Shown here in pieces: positions 1 to 10,400 of a stretch of DNA of 64,000 bases. The translations under genes were made by a program, and so were the position numbers. The stretch covers positions 7,178,199-7,242,198 of the forward strand of contig NZ_AP018207.1 of the NCBI RefSeq assembly GCF_002367995.1, in the 5' to 3' direction. The notes beneath the pieces were generated by a model. That model had not been told where the DNA came from and ran no database searches. It saw only the letters and a list, made by a program, of their open reading frames with translations. Numbering within the stretch: position 1 is the stretch's first letter; each line of letters begins with the position of its first letter. Origin of the DNA: Calothrix brevissima NIES-22 (GTDB lineage Bacteria > Cyanobacteriota > Cyanobacteriia > Cyanobacteriales > Nostocaceae).

Positions 1-1
1 G

Positions 2-73
2 GCTGAACGCTACCATTTTCAAGTAGACGATCCTAAATCTGTAGTTGATGGTATTTATCTCAACGATTCTTAG
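2..73 (+). CDS. 3' end of an unrecognised gene (partial)
   Basis: An open frame enters from the left edge and ends at a TAG at 71-73, giving the last 23 residues of a protein (ending DGIYLND-S). The start lies outside the window. The piece is too short to assign to a family; that it is coding is inferred only from the open frame and its position before the next gene on the same strand. Confidence 0.35.
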   Translation, partial: AERYHFQVDDPKSVVDGIYLNDS

Positions 74-169
74 GGAAGCTCAAGAAATATCACTATATAG
101 CAGATAACTCATCTGAAGATGGATATTTTCGCTCTCAGCTTTTGGTTAAAATCCAGAAACTAAAATTAT

Positions 170-1249
170 TTGGTTCTGGGGGGGGCTTTGATAAACAATA
201 TTCGGAATCGTTTTCATAATTTTAAGCGCAAAAGTGTTGAACCATCACAATTTAATCAGCTGGTGTATGAGTTACTGGAAGAGTCTACTCCAAATGCAAC
301 ATATTTAATTTTGATTATAGGTTCATGTGCGATCGCTACATTTGGATTACTTACCAACAGCACTGCCGTAATTATTGGCGCAATGATTATTGCACCTCTC
401 ATGTTACCAATTCGCGGTTTAGCCTTTGGTGCATTAGTTGGAAATGTCAACTTATTTCGTCAAGGCGTAACAGCAGTATTTTTAGGCACATTCTTAGCAC
501 TTTTAATTTCTTACGGTATCGGTTGGCTAGTTAATCTTCCTAGTTTTGGCAGTGAAGTGTTATCTCGTTCCAAACCAAATCTCCTCGATTTAGGTATTGC
601 AGTTACAGCAGGTAGTATCAGCGGCTACGCTAAGGTAAATTCAAAAATCTCTACTAGCGTGGCAGGAACGGCAATAGCTGTTGCTCTCATGCCACCAATT
701 TGCGTTATTGGCTTAGGCCTGGCAAAATCTGATTGGTCACTGAGCTTAGGAGCAACTCTACTCTACCTAACGAACCTTCTAGGCATTAGTCTTGCCTGTA
801 TGCTCGTATTTTTATTTGTTGGCTACTCACCTTTCGAGCGAGCGCAAAAGGTGTTAATGTGGCCGCTGGCATTGACAGCTGCTTTAATAATACCTCTAAC
901 TGTGAGCTTTACCCAATTAGTTAGACAAGCACAACTTGAAACCCATTTGAAAACGGCTCTGCTGAACCGGACTATAACTTTTCAGCGTTTGGAACTACTA
1001 AAAACCGATACTAATTGGCTCACTAACCCACCCCAAGTTCGCTTGAGTGTTCGTGCACAAGAATCTGTAACACCTAAACAAGTACGTCTTTTAGAAGCAT
1101 TTATTTTTCAAGAAATGGGGCAGCATTTTTCCTTAATTTTTGAAGTTAGCCAGGTGAAAGAAGTTAAGGCAGTGATATCAGATTTCCCTAATGAAAATCT
1201 CATGAACAAAGCAAATAAACAACAAATAAAATCAAACTTGGAGAATTAA
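170..1249 (+). CDS. DUF389 family membrane protein
   Basis: Integral membrane protein of about 359 residues from the DUF389 (uncharacterised hydrophobic domain) family, whose biochemical role is unknown. Several hydrophobic segments are visible between about residues 40 and 250, including the family-typical stretch TAVIIGAMIIAPLMLPI, followed by a soluble C-terminal part rich in charged residues. The start is uncertain: the frame opens with a TTG at 170 with no convincing ribosome binding site, and another TTG lies at 188. Between them is a run of eight G (178-185), which would be prone to slippage. A second, more divergent DUF389 gene lies at 20077. No operon partner is evident; 334 bp separate it from the next gene. 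Confidence 0.8.
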   Translation: MVLGGALINNIRNRFHNFKRKSVEPSQFNQLVYELLEESTPNATYLILIIGSCAIATFGLLTNSTAVIIGAMIIAPLMLPIRGLAFGALVGNVNLFRQGVTAVFLGTFLALLISYGIGWLVNLPSFGSEVLSRSKPNLLDLGIAVTAGSISGYAKVNSKISTSVAGTAIAVALMPPICVIGLGLAKSDWSLSLGATLLYLTNLLGISLACMLVFLFVGYSPFERAQKVLMWPLALTAALIIPLTVSFTQLVRQAQLETHLKTALLNRTITFQRLELLKTDTNWLTNPPQVRLSVRAQESVTPKQVRLLEAFIFQEMGQHFSLIFEVSQVKEVKAVISDFPNENLMNKANKQQIKSNLEN

Positions 1250-1583
1250 AATTTCTCAATCTAAAAAATAGTTGTAAAAAGGTAAATTAACTTTAAATAG
1301 AAAACAATTAAATAATTTTTAATTTATTATGTTGTATTTATTTTGGTTATAAGTCATAGAATATCTAGTATAATATGTACAAATGTTTTTAAGTTCATAA
1401 TGTACGCAAGCTTTGCCCCAAAGCTAGAGAAAACCTATTTTATAAATGTATTCTGACTTCTGCCGTATATAGCATAAAAGTCATTTGTCATACTATTTAT
1501 AGAGAGCAAAAACTAACTATAGATGGAATTAAAGATTGAGATTTTTTTTTATCATCAGCAATGCTGATAACTAAGCAAGTATC
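1250..1583. other. Intergenic region, AT-rich
   Basis: No coding frame is supported. Just before the mechanosensitive channel gene there is a small hairpin, ATCAGC-AAT-GCTGAT at 1554-1568, preceded by a run of nine T. It lies 15 bp before the start codon and could affect translation or end upstream transcripts; this is inference. Confidence 0.4.
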
Positions 1584-2597
1584 ATGAATGCAGATATATC
1601 CGCACTTTGGGACAAAATCCAGGAGATGATTAACGGGTTCATTGTCCTACTGCCGAATATCGTGCTGGCATTGATTGTCTTTACAATTTTCTTTTTTGTA
1701 GCTAGGTCAATCAAGAGACTGGTCAAACGCCTAACACGCGATCGCCATCAGGCTCGGAATCTAGGACTAGTACTAGGACGCTTGGCACAAGGTACAACAC
1801 TGTTGTTAGGGCTATTTATTGCTTTGTCGATTATAATTCCCACATTCCGAGCAGGGGATTTGGTACAACTACTAGGGATTAGTGGGGTAGCGATCGGCTT
1901 TGCCTTTCGTGACATTCTACAAAACTTTTTGGCTGGTATTCTTATCCTCTTGACAGAACCGTTCCGAATTAACGATCAGATAGTATTTAAAGATTTTGAG
2001 GGGACTGTAGAAAACATTCAGACAAGGGCAACAACAATTAAAACTTACGATGGCCGCCGCATAGTGATTCCTAACTCAGAATTGTTCACTAACTCAGTGA
2101 CTGTGAACACTGCCTTTGAAACTCGCCGACTACAGTATGATGTCGGTATTGGCTACGGTGATGATATCGACCGAGCCAAAGAGTTAATGCTCCAAGCAAT
2201 GCAAAGCATACCGGAAGTACTTAACGACCCTGCACCTGATGTGCTGGTGATGGAACTTGCCGAAAGTACTGTCAACATCCGCGTTCGTTGGTGGATCAAA
2301 CCGCCACGACGTGCAGATGACCTTGCCTCACGGGACAAAGTGCTATCTGCAATTAAGAAAATACTAGTTGAAAACGGCATTGATTTACCCTTTCCCACAC
2401 AGCAGATTTTATTCCACGACCAAACAGAACAAACAGATGGAAACCGCTCCCGACAGCGTGAAGGTTGGCCTGCTGGCAGAGGTGAAGTGCCAAAATCCCG
2501 TCGGATCGGTGATTCTCTGGAGCTAGTTGCCCAAATGCGGACGCAAACAGATGATAACGGCAAAGTAGATTTTCCAAAAGCTAAGGACGACAACTAA
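1584..2597 (+). CDS. MscS-type mechanosensitive ion channel (copy 1)
   Basis: Small-conductance mechanosensitive channel of 337 residues in the plasma membrane, expected to release solutes on hypo-osmotic shock. Three hydrophobic segments occur at about residues 15-40, 65-85 and 90-115. The third is the pore-lining helix region with GVAIGFAFRDILQNFLAGI, followed by the beta domain (NDQIVF, FEGTVENI, GRRIVIPNSELF) and the alpha/beta C-terminal domain. The C-terminal extension after about residue 280 is polar and shared only with its close paralogue at 61196-62203. The two copies align without gaps over the core with roughly 80 percent identity by eye. No clear ribosome binding site is seen before the ATG, which matches the N-terminus of the paralogue (MNA-[DE]-IS). 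Confidence 0.92.
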   Translation: MNADISALWDKIQEMINGFIVLLPNIVLALIVFTIFFFVARSIKRLVKRLTRDRHQARNLGLVLGRLAQGTTLLLGLFIALSIIIPTFRAGDLVQLLGISGVAIGFAFRDILQNFLAGILILLTEPFRINDQIVFKDFEGTVENIQTRATTIKTYDGRRIVIPNSELFTNSVTVNTAFETRRLQYDVGIGYGDDIDRAKELMLQAMQSIPEVLNDPAPDVLVMELAESTVNIRVRWWIKPPRRADDLASRDKVLSAIKKILVENGIDLPFPTQQILFHDQTEQTDGNRSRQREGWPAGRGEVPKSRRIGDSLELVAQMRTQTDDNGKVDFPKAKDDN

Positions 2598-2743
2598 ACT
2601 ACTTGCCAATTAACCTTTTGGATTTAAGTTGTAGCAGTGTATGATTTTTAGTTGTTTTGGCTTGAGTCAAGATCCAACAAAGCCCTAACAGCAGCAGATT
2701 GCTTTGGTTGGGATTTTAATGATGAGGATTAAATGTTGGCTGT

Positions 2744-4372
2744 TTGATAGTTTCTCTATTTTCATTGATGATAAATATTCTATTCAACTTGAACACTTTT
2801 ATGGCATTAGAGTCTGCCACAGATGAAGTTATAATTGCACAACAACTCAAGCAATTTCTACTAGTACTTTCTGTCTCTTTAACTGTAGCAACACTACCAC
2901 AAATTTTTGGCTGGTTTCGCCGCATTCCTTACACACTTTTACTGGTCATAGTGGGATTAGGATTAGCATTTGTCAATGTGCGCTTAGTGAATCTATCTCC
3001 GGGATTGATTCTTGTGATTTTCTTACCACCGCTATTGTTTGAAGCTGCTTGGAATTTGAAATGGTCAGATTTAAAACGGGATTTCTTACCTATTTGTTTG
3101 TATGCAGTAATAGGCGTGATAATTTCTATTGCTGGAGTAGCACTTGGCCTTCATCAATTCGCTGGACTTGAACTTACCATTGCTCTATTAATCGGGGCTA
3201 GTCTATCAGCAACCGATCCAGTTTCGGTAACAGCTTTATTTAGAGAATTAGGAGCAAGCAAACGCCTGACAACGCTGATGGAAGGAGAAAGTTTATTTAA
3301 TGATGGCATGGCTGTTGTAGCTTTTGGCTTACTAGTTGCTCTGCCGTTAGGTACTGCCAAACTAGACTTACAGTCTGCTTTATTAGAATTTTTTCAGGTA
3401 GTAGGCATTGGTCTTGGGGTTGGAGGATTAATAGGCTTTAGCATCTCCTACCTGACACAACGTTTTGATTTACCACTTGTAGAACAATCTCTTACCCTAG
3501 TTTCTGCCTATAGCACTTACTTAATTACAGAACATTTAGGTGGTTCTGGAGTGATTGGCGTAGTCACCACAGCTTTAATTTTAGGCAACTTTGGTTCGCG
3601 CATTGGTATGAACCCACGTACACGCATTATTGTGACTGAATTTTGGGAATTTATAGCCTTTTTTGTAAATTCGATTGTTTTTCTCTTAATTGGCGATCAA
3701 ATTCGCTTTGCTGTCTTAGGAGATAACCTAAAAACTATTGCAGTGACGATCGCAGCTATGATTGTGGGACGGGCAGTATCTATTTATGCTTTAAGTAGTC
3801 TCAGCAACTGGTTAGCTAAATCCCAAATTCCTTTATCTGAACAAACTGTATTGACGTGGGGTGGGCTACGTGGCTCTGTCGCCATTGCCCTGGCTTTGAG
3901 TGTACCAGCCATACTCCCCCAAAGGGAAGAAATTATTGCCACAGTATTTGGAGTAGTTTTATTTACATTGTTAGTACAGGGCTTAACTATCCAACCATTG
4001 TTAGAGAAACTCCAACTTTTAGGTTCGCAACCGCTACGTCAAAAATACACCGAAGCAATTGCCCGTCAAGTTGCTCTCCAAAGGGTGCTGGAATATTTAG
4101 AAACAGCACAAAAGCGTCCCGGCATTCAGCCAGAGTTTTACGACTACCAGAAAACGCTACTTTCAAGTGAAATTACCTGTTTGCAAGCAGAAATTGATAA
4201 GTTACTCGATGAATACCCAAATTTACAAGAATTTACAACCGCAGAACTGCGAGGGGAACTGCTGGCAATTGAAGCTGATACCTATGCTGAGTTTGTCCGT
4301 GCAGGTAAGTTAAATAAAGAACTTTCATCTTTTTTGCAAACAACCCATAACAGTGCGGATGAAGAGAATTGA
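2744..4372 (+). CDS. Na+/H+ antiporter, CPA1/NhaP type
   Basis: Monovalent cation/proton antiporter of the CPA1 family, about 520-540 residues, with some 12 hydrophobic segments followed by a soluble C-terminal tail of about 130 residues. The transport-site signature is visible as GASLSATDPVSVTALF (the ND/DP type motif), followed by GESLFNDGMAVV. The conserved TWGGLRGSVAIALALS lies further on. It would exchange Na+ or K+ for H+ across the plasma or thylakoid membrane in pH and salt homeostasis. The start is uncertain: TTG at 2744, ATG at 2768 and ATG at 2801 are all in frame, and the last gives a protein starting MALESATDE. The stop overlaps an ATG (TGATG at 4370-4374) of a 14-codon frame that begins with a repeated phrase (see 4375-4389). 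Confidence 0.92.
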   Translation: MIVSLFSLMINILFNLNTFMALESATDEVIIAQQLKQFLLVLSVSLTVATLPQIFGWFRRIPYTLLLVIVGLGLAFVNVRLVNLSPGLILVIFLPPLLFEAAWNLKWSDLKRDFLPICLYAVIGVIISIAGVALGLHQFAGLELTIALLIGASLSATDPVSVTALFRELGASKRLTTLMEGESLFNDGMAVVAFGLLVALPLGTAKLDLQSALLEFFQVVGIGLGVGGLIGFSISYLTQRFDLPLVEQSLTLVSAYSTYLITEHLGGSGVIGVVTTALILGNFGSRIGMNPRTRIIVTEFWEFIAFFVNSIVFLLIGDQIRFAVLGDNLKTIAVTIAAMIVGRAVSIYALSSLSNWLAKSQIPLSEQTVLTWGGLRGSVAIALALSVPAILPQREEIIATVFGVVLFTLLVQGLTIQPLLEKLQLLGSQPLRQKYTEAIARQVALQRVLEYLETAQKRPGIQPEFYDYQKTLLSSEITCLQAEIDKLLDEYPNLQEFTTAELRGELLAIEADTYAEFVRAGKLNKELSSFLQTTHNSADEEN

Positions 4373-4374
4373 TG

Positions 4375-4389
4375 CTCGCTGCTTTCAAT
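4375..4389 (+). repeat. 15-bp phrase shared with 15736-15750
   Basis: CTCGCTGCTTTCAAT occurs here and again at 15736-15750, each time a few bases after an ATG and followed by similar A-rich sequence (TAAAGAGTTAAT here, GAAAAAGTATTAAAT there). Both copies read LAAFN in the frame of that ATG. Here the frame is only 14 codons. The match suggests either a short dispersed repeat or the beginning of a decayed copy of the small gene at 15727. Confidence 0.5.
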
Positions 4390-4472
4390 AAAGAGTTAAT
4401 ACGAAAGCTTTATTTTTAAGAAGGCAAAAGAGACAATTCAAATCAGTTTCAAATTTCTGACCGTTAAGCTAT

Positions 4473-7400
4473 ATGCTCAGTGTTTCGGGTTACCAGGTTT
4501 TGGAAAAACTCTGTGAAAGTTCTAGATCCCTGATCTACCGAGCACAACGTCATTCAGATCAAGAATCTGTGCTCCTGAAGGTGTTGCGGCAGGAGTATCC
4601 TTCCCCTGTGGCGATCGCCCGATTTCAGATGGAATATGACATACTGCGAAATTTGAAAGCAGAAGGTGTCATTAAAGCCTATGCATTGGAGACTTATCGG
4701 CAAAGCCCTGTCCTGGTTCTAGAAGATTTTGGTGGCGAATCGCTGCAAACATGCTTGGCAGAGCGCAGGTTTAACTTGGAAGAGTTCCTCACCCTAGCGA
4801 TTCAGGTGACATCTATTCTTGGCGAAATTCACCAACATAACCTCATCCACAAGGACATTAACCCATCAAATATTGTGCTAAATCGCACAACTGGGCAGGT
4901 GAAGATTATTGACTTTGGAATTGCTACTGTCCTGTCGCGGGAAAATCCCACGCTGCGGAATCTGAATGTTTTGGAGGGCACACTGGCATATATGTCGCCA
5001 GAGCAAACCGGACGGATGAACCGAGCAATGGACTATCGCACTGACTTTTATTCTTTGGGTGTGACGTTTTATCAGTTGTTGTGCGATCGCCTCCCTTTTG
5101 AAGCCACTGATCCTCTAGAACTCGTTCACTGCCATATTGCTAAACAGCCACTTCCACCTCATGAAGCCAATCCACCCGTTCCTGAGCCAGTTTCTGACTT
5201 GGTAATGAAACTGCTAGCAAAAAATGCCGAAGACCGTTATCAAAGCGCACATGGTATTTGGGCAGATTTGCAAGAGTGCTGTAACCAGCACAAGCAAACC
5301 CAACAGATTGAATCCTTTGCTGTCGGGCGCTGGGATATTGCCAGTACATTTCAAATTCCGCAAAAATTATATGGTAGAGCGGGCGAGGTAGAGAGTCTGC
5401 TGAAGGTATTTGAGCAAGTCATTGGCAACGGATGTGAAACAGATAAAACGAAAGCTACTGCTGAACTCATTCTCGTTTCTGGCTATCCTGGTATTGGTAA
5501 AACAACTCTAGTGCAAGAACTCTACAAACCAGTGACTCATCAAAATGGATATTTTATTACTGGCAAGTATGAGCAACTGCAACGTAACATCCCGTATTTC
5601 GCGCTGATTCAAGCCTTTCGATCACTGATTCGACAGTTATTGAGTGAATCGCAAGAGCAGATTGTTGACTGGCGAGAGAAATTGTTAGCCGCTTTAGGTG
5701 ATAATGCCCAGATTGTCGTTGATGTAATTCCAGATCTGGAATTCCTGATTGGCAAGCAACCCGAGGCGATCGCCCTGCCACCTGCGGAGGCGCAAAACCG
5801 ATTTTATTTAGCATTGGAGAAGTTCATCCGCGTATTCACTCAACCTTTCACCATTGATATTAAACCAATTCATCCATTGGTGATTTTTTTAGATGATTTA
5901 CAGTGGGCAGATAGTGCATCTCTGCAATTGATCCAGCGCTGGATCACCATCATGAACGATCAACAGTTGCTTGTGATCGGCGCTTATCGAGACACTGAAG
6001 TTGATGCCGATCATCCATTAGCGCGATCGCTCCAGGAAATTCAACAAGCCAAAGGAACTGTTCATCACATTGCATTATCTCCGTTAGGATTAGCCGATGT
6101 GAATTGTCTGCTTCAAGATACTCTGCATTGTGGCTCGGAAAAATCTTTACCATTAGCAGAATTAACACTGCAAAAAACAGATGGAAATCCATTTTTTGTG
6201 AATGAATTTCTGAGATTTCTGCATCAGGAAAAGCTGATTAATTTTAATGTTCAACAGGGGATATGGGATACGCATTTAAAGCAGATTCAGACTGCAAGAC
6301 TTGCCGATAATGTGATGGAGTTAGTCACAGAGCGAATTCAGGAACTTCCCGCCCAAACTCAGCAGATTCTCGCTTTAGCAGCTTGTATTGGTAGTCAATT
6401 TAATCTGCAAACCTTAGTGATTGTTAGTGAGCAATTATTGCTGCTCGAAATCAACCAAGCCTTACACCTTGCCTCACAAGCAAACTTAATTACACCACTT
6501 GGGGATGACTATAAATATCTTGATTCATCTGCTCAAATAACTGAGATTGATTTTGATGTCAGTTACAAATTTATGCACGATCGCATTCAACAGTCTGCCT
6601 ATTCTCTAATTTCTGAAAACAAACGAGTTCAATATCATTTAGAAATTGGTCAATACCTGCGGCGAGTAACACCTAAAGAACATCTGGAAGACAAAATTTT
6701 TGAGATTGTTGACCATCTCAACATTGCTACAACAATAATTGCAGAACAGGCGCAAAAAAATGAGTTAGCCCAGCTGAATTTAATCGCTGGGCAAAAAGCC
6801 AAAACTGCGATCGCCTATGAATCTTCGTTGAATTATCTGAATCTTGGGCGATCTTTGCTATCAAAAGATAGCTGGCAGACAGCCTATGATCTGACTTTGG
6901 CATTATGTGAATCGACAGCAAAGGCAGCTTATCTTGCCGGTGACTTCGAGCAGATGGAGCAACAAATTCAAGAAGTTCTGGATCACGCCACAACCGCATT
7001 AGAAAAAACGAATGTCTATCTGGTCAAAATTCAGGCTTGTATTGCTCAAGATCGATTTATGGAGGCAATCCAAATTGCTCTGGAAGGTCTAGATTTATTA
7101 AGCATAAAAATCCCCATACGTCCCGAACAGGAAAGCATTTCTCAAGAACTATCTGAGACAAAACGTATTTTGGCAGAAAAACAGATCGAGGATTTAGCTC
7201 AGTTGCCGAGCATGACCGATCCGCATAAGTTAGCAGCGATGCAGATGATTGCCAGCGTTTGTACTCCTACCTATTTCCTGGTACCAGAACTTTGGGAGTT
7301 GATGGTTTTTCAGAAGGTGCAGCTTTCAATTAATTATGGCAATGCTCCCGGTTCAGCCTTTGGTTATGCAGACTATGGCATGATTCAGTGTGCTGTGGAA

Positions 7401-10400
7401 GAAAATATTGATGCGGCCTATCAGTTCGCTCAATTAGCTGTGAAACTACAGTCGCAATTAAACTCAAAAGAGTTTATCCCCAAAACAAATCTGCTGGTGA
7501 ATATGTATCTGCGACACTGGCAAGAACATTTGAAAGAAACGCTGAATCCTTTACTGGAAGCCTACCAGTGTGGTCTAGAAACTGGGGATTTAGAGTATGC
7601 GACCTTTGCGATCGCCTTCCGCTTCTACCACTCCTATTTAATTGGTCGAGAACTGACACAACTTGAGCAGGAAATGGCAAGTTATGAAAATGCGATCGCG
7701 CAATTCAAGCAAGTACTTCCCTTGAATTTAACGCGCATTTATCGGCAGTCAGTTCTCAATCTGAGGGAAAAATCCGCAAATCCTGCTAATTTGCTGGGTA
7801 AAAGCTTCAATGAGGTGGAAAGTTTACCCCAACTGATTGCTGCCAATGATAAATATATTCTTTTTCATCTGTATTTGAATAAATTGATTCTCTCTTATTT
7901 ATTCCAGAATGCTCAACAAGCAGCAGAATATGCAGCAGCAGCCGATCATCTCCTCTGTGAAGGTGCCATTGGGTTATTAGTCGTTCCCGTTTTCTACTTC
8001 TACGATTCACTTGCCAGAATTGCTGTTTTTCCTCAAGTTTCCCAAACTGTACAGCAGCAGATTCTCCAAAAAGTCAATGCAAATCAGCAAAAAATGGCAC
8101 ATTGGGCAAACTATGCACCAATGAATTATCTGCATAAGTTTCACCTTGTTGAGGCAGAACGATACCGGATTTTATGTCAGGATACAGAAGCGATCGATGC
8201 CTATGATCGCGCCATCGAACTTGCTCAGTCCCATGAATACCTGAATGAAGAAGCCCTAGCAAACGAACTGGCGGGTAGATTTTATTTAGCCAAGGGTAAA
8301 CTAAAAATTGCCCGCGCCTACTTGTTGGATGCGCGTTACTGCTATCTCAGATGGGGTGCAACCGCGAAAGTTATAGATCTCGATCAACGATATCCGCAAT
8401 TTTTTGATCGCCTCCCTGAAAGCACCTCCACAATTACTCGCAGCCAGCACACCTCTTCCACCAGTACCGAAACAGCAGCCTTTGATCTGGCAGCCTTGAT
8501 GAAAGCAGCGCAGGCACTCTCTGACGAAATTGTGCTGGACAAACTGCTGGACAAATTGATGACTATTCTCATAGAAAATGCTGGAGCGCAACGGGGCTAC
8601 TTACTACTGGAAAATAATGGGAAATTGCAAATCGCAGCCGAAGGTAATGTAGACGCAAACAGTGTTGCGATTTTGCCAGACATAGATCGGCTGCCTTTAG
8701 CGATCGTCAACTATGTCGCTCGTACCCAAGAAAGCGTGGTACTCAATCATGCCACCCAAAACTACCGCTTCAACCAAGACGCTTACATCCGCAAACATCA
8801 ACCAAAATCAATCCTTTGCACTCCTTTGCTGCACCAGGGAAAGCTCTCTGGTATTTTGTATCTGGAAAACAACTTAACAACAGATGCCTTTACACCACAA
8901 CGGCTAGAAATTTTGCAGTTCCTTTCCACCCAGGCCGCAATTTCCATTGATAACGCTCAACTCTATAATCAATTGGAGCTACGGGTACAACAAAGAACCG
9001 CAGAACTCACTCAAACCAACGATCTCCTCCAGACTGAAATTTTAGAACGCCAACGATCAGAGCAAACCCTGCGAATGATTGTGGAAGGTACGGCTTCAGT
9101 CACCGGAGCAGACTTCTTTCGCTCACTGGTGCGCTCTCTGGCACAAGCGATCGGTGTCCGTTACGCCTTCATCAGCGAATGTATGGATGCTGTGCCGAGC
9201 CGTGTGCGTAGCTTTGCTATTTGGCGGGGAGATGGGTTTGGAGACGAGTTTGAGTACGATTTGCATGGTACACCCTGCGAACAAATTTTCCACAGCAGAG
9301 CCTCCCAGTGCTTTCCAAAGCAGATCCAGTCCCTTTTTCCTGACGATCGAGATTTGCAGGCAATGCAGGCACAAAGCTATGCTGGAATTCCTTTACTCGA
9401 CTCAACTGGTAACCTCCTGGGACATCTGGCAGTAGTGGATGATCGCCCCCTGGAAAATGAATCTCGGACTCAGGCAGTGTTGGAAATTTTTGCTGCTCGC
9501 GCGGCAGCTGAGATGGAGCGCAAACAGGCGGAAGATGCCCTGAGAGTTTCAGAAACCAAGTTTTCCACAGCCTTTCGCTCCTCACCCGATGCGATCGCCA
9601 TCAGCACAATGAAGGATGGTTGTTACATTGAGGTGAATAATAGTTGTCTCAAGATGCTGGGCTACAGTCAAGAGGAGATCATTGGACATAACGCCCTCGA
9701 CTTGGGAGTTTGGGCAAAGCCAGAGGAGCGAGACACAATTGAGCAACTACTGCACCAGCAAGGCAGTGTGATTAATCTGGAAGTCAAGTTTCGCAGAAAA
9801 TCGGGGGAAATCTTTCCTGCTCTCTATTCAGCCGAGATGATTCATCTAGAAGAAGAGCCATGCCTGTTGGCAGTTGCAGCTGACATTACCATGCTGAAAC
9901 AGGCGGAAAAGGCATTAGAGCGACTAGCCGAAATCGGTGAGCTGGCAGCCATGATTGTCCACGAAGTCAGGAATCCCTTAACCACCATTTCAATGGGCTT
10001 AAATGCCTTCAAAAAGCTGCAACTTTCGGAGCGGTTTCAAGAGTATCTTTCTTTGTCACTGGATGAAGCAGATCGCCTGCAACGCTTGTTAAATCAAATT
10101 CTGCTCTATTCCAGACAGCAAATACTCCAGCGATCGCCCTTAGAGCTAAATAGCTTTATTTTGTCAACATTAAATCCATTAAAAACAATTCCTGTCGCTT
10201 CTGGAAAACATCTCAAGTTTGTTGCTGCTACTCAACCTCTAAACGTTCTGGCAGATGGCGATAAAATCAAGCAGGTGTTAATTAATTTAGTTACTAATGC
10301 TTGTGAAGCCGTAAGTATTGGGGAAACGATCGCTGTTCAGATACAAGTAACTGAAAATCATCAAGTTTGCATTCAGATTCACAACCAGGGGACACCCATT

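Noticed and set aside
9217-9585. Leftward 122-residue frame inside the giant kinase gene
   Set aside because: Antisense shadow; the kinase frame is clearly coding here (GAF and PAS motifs).
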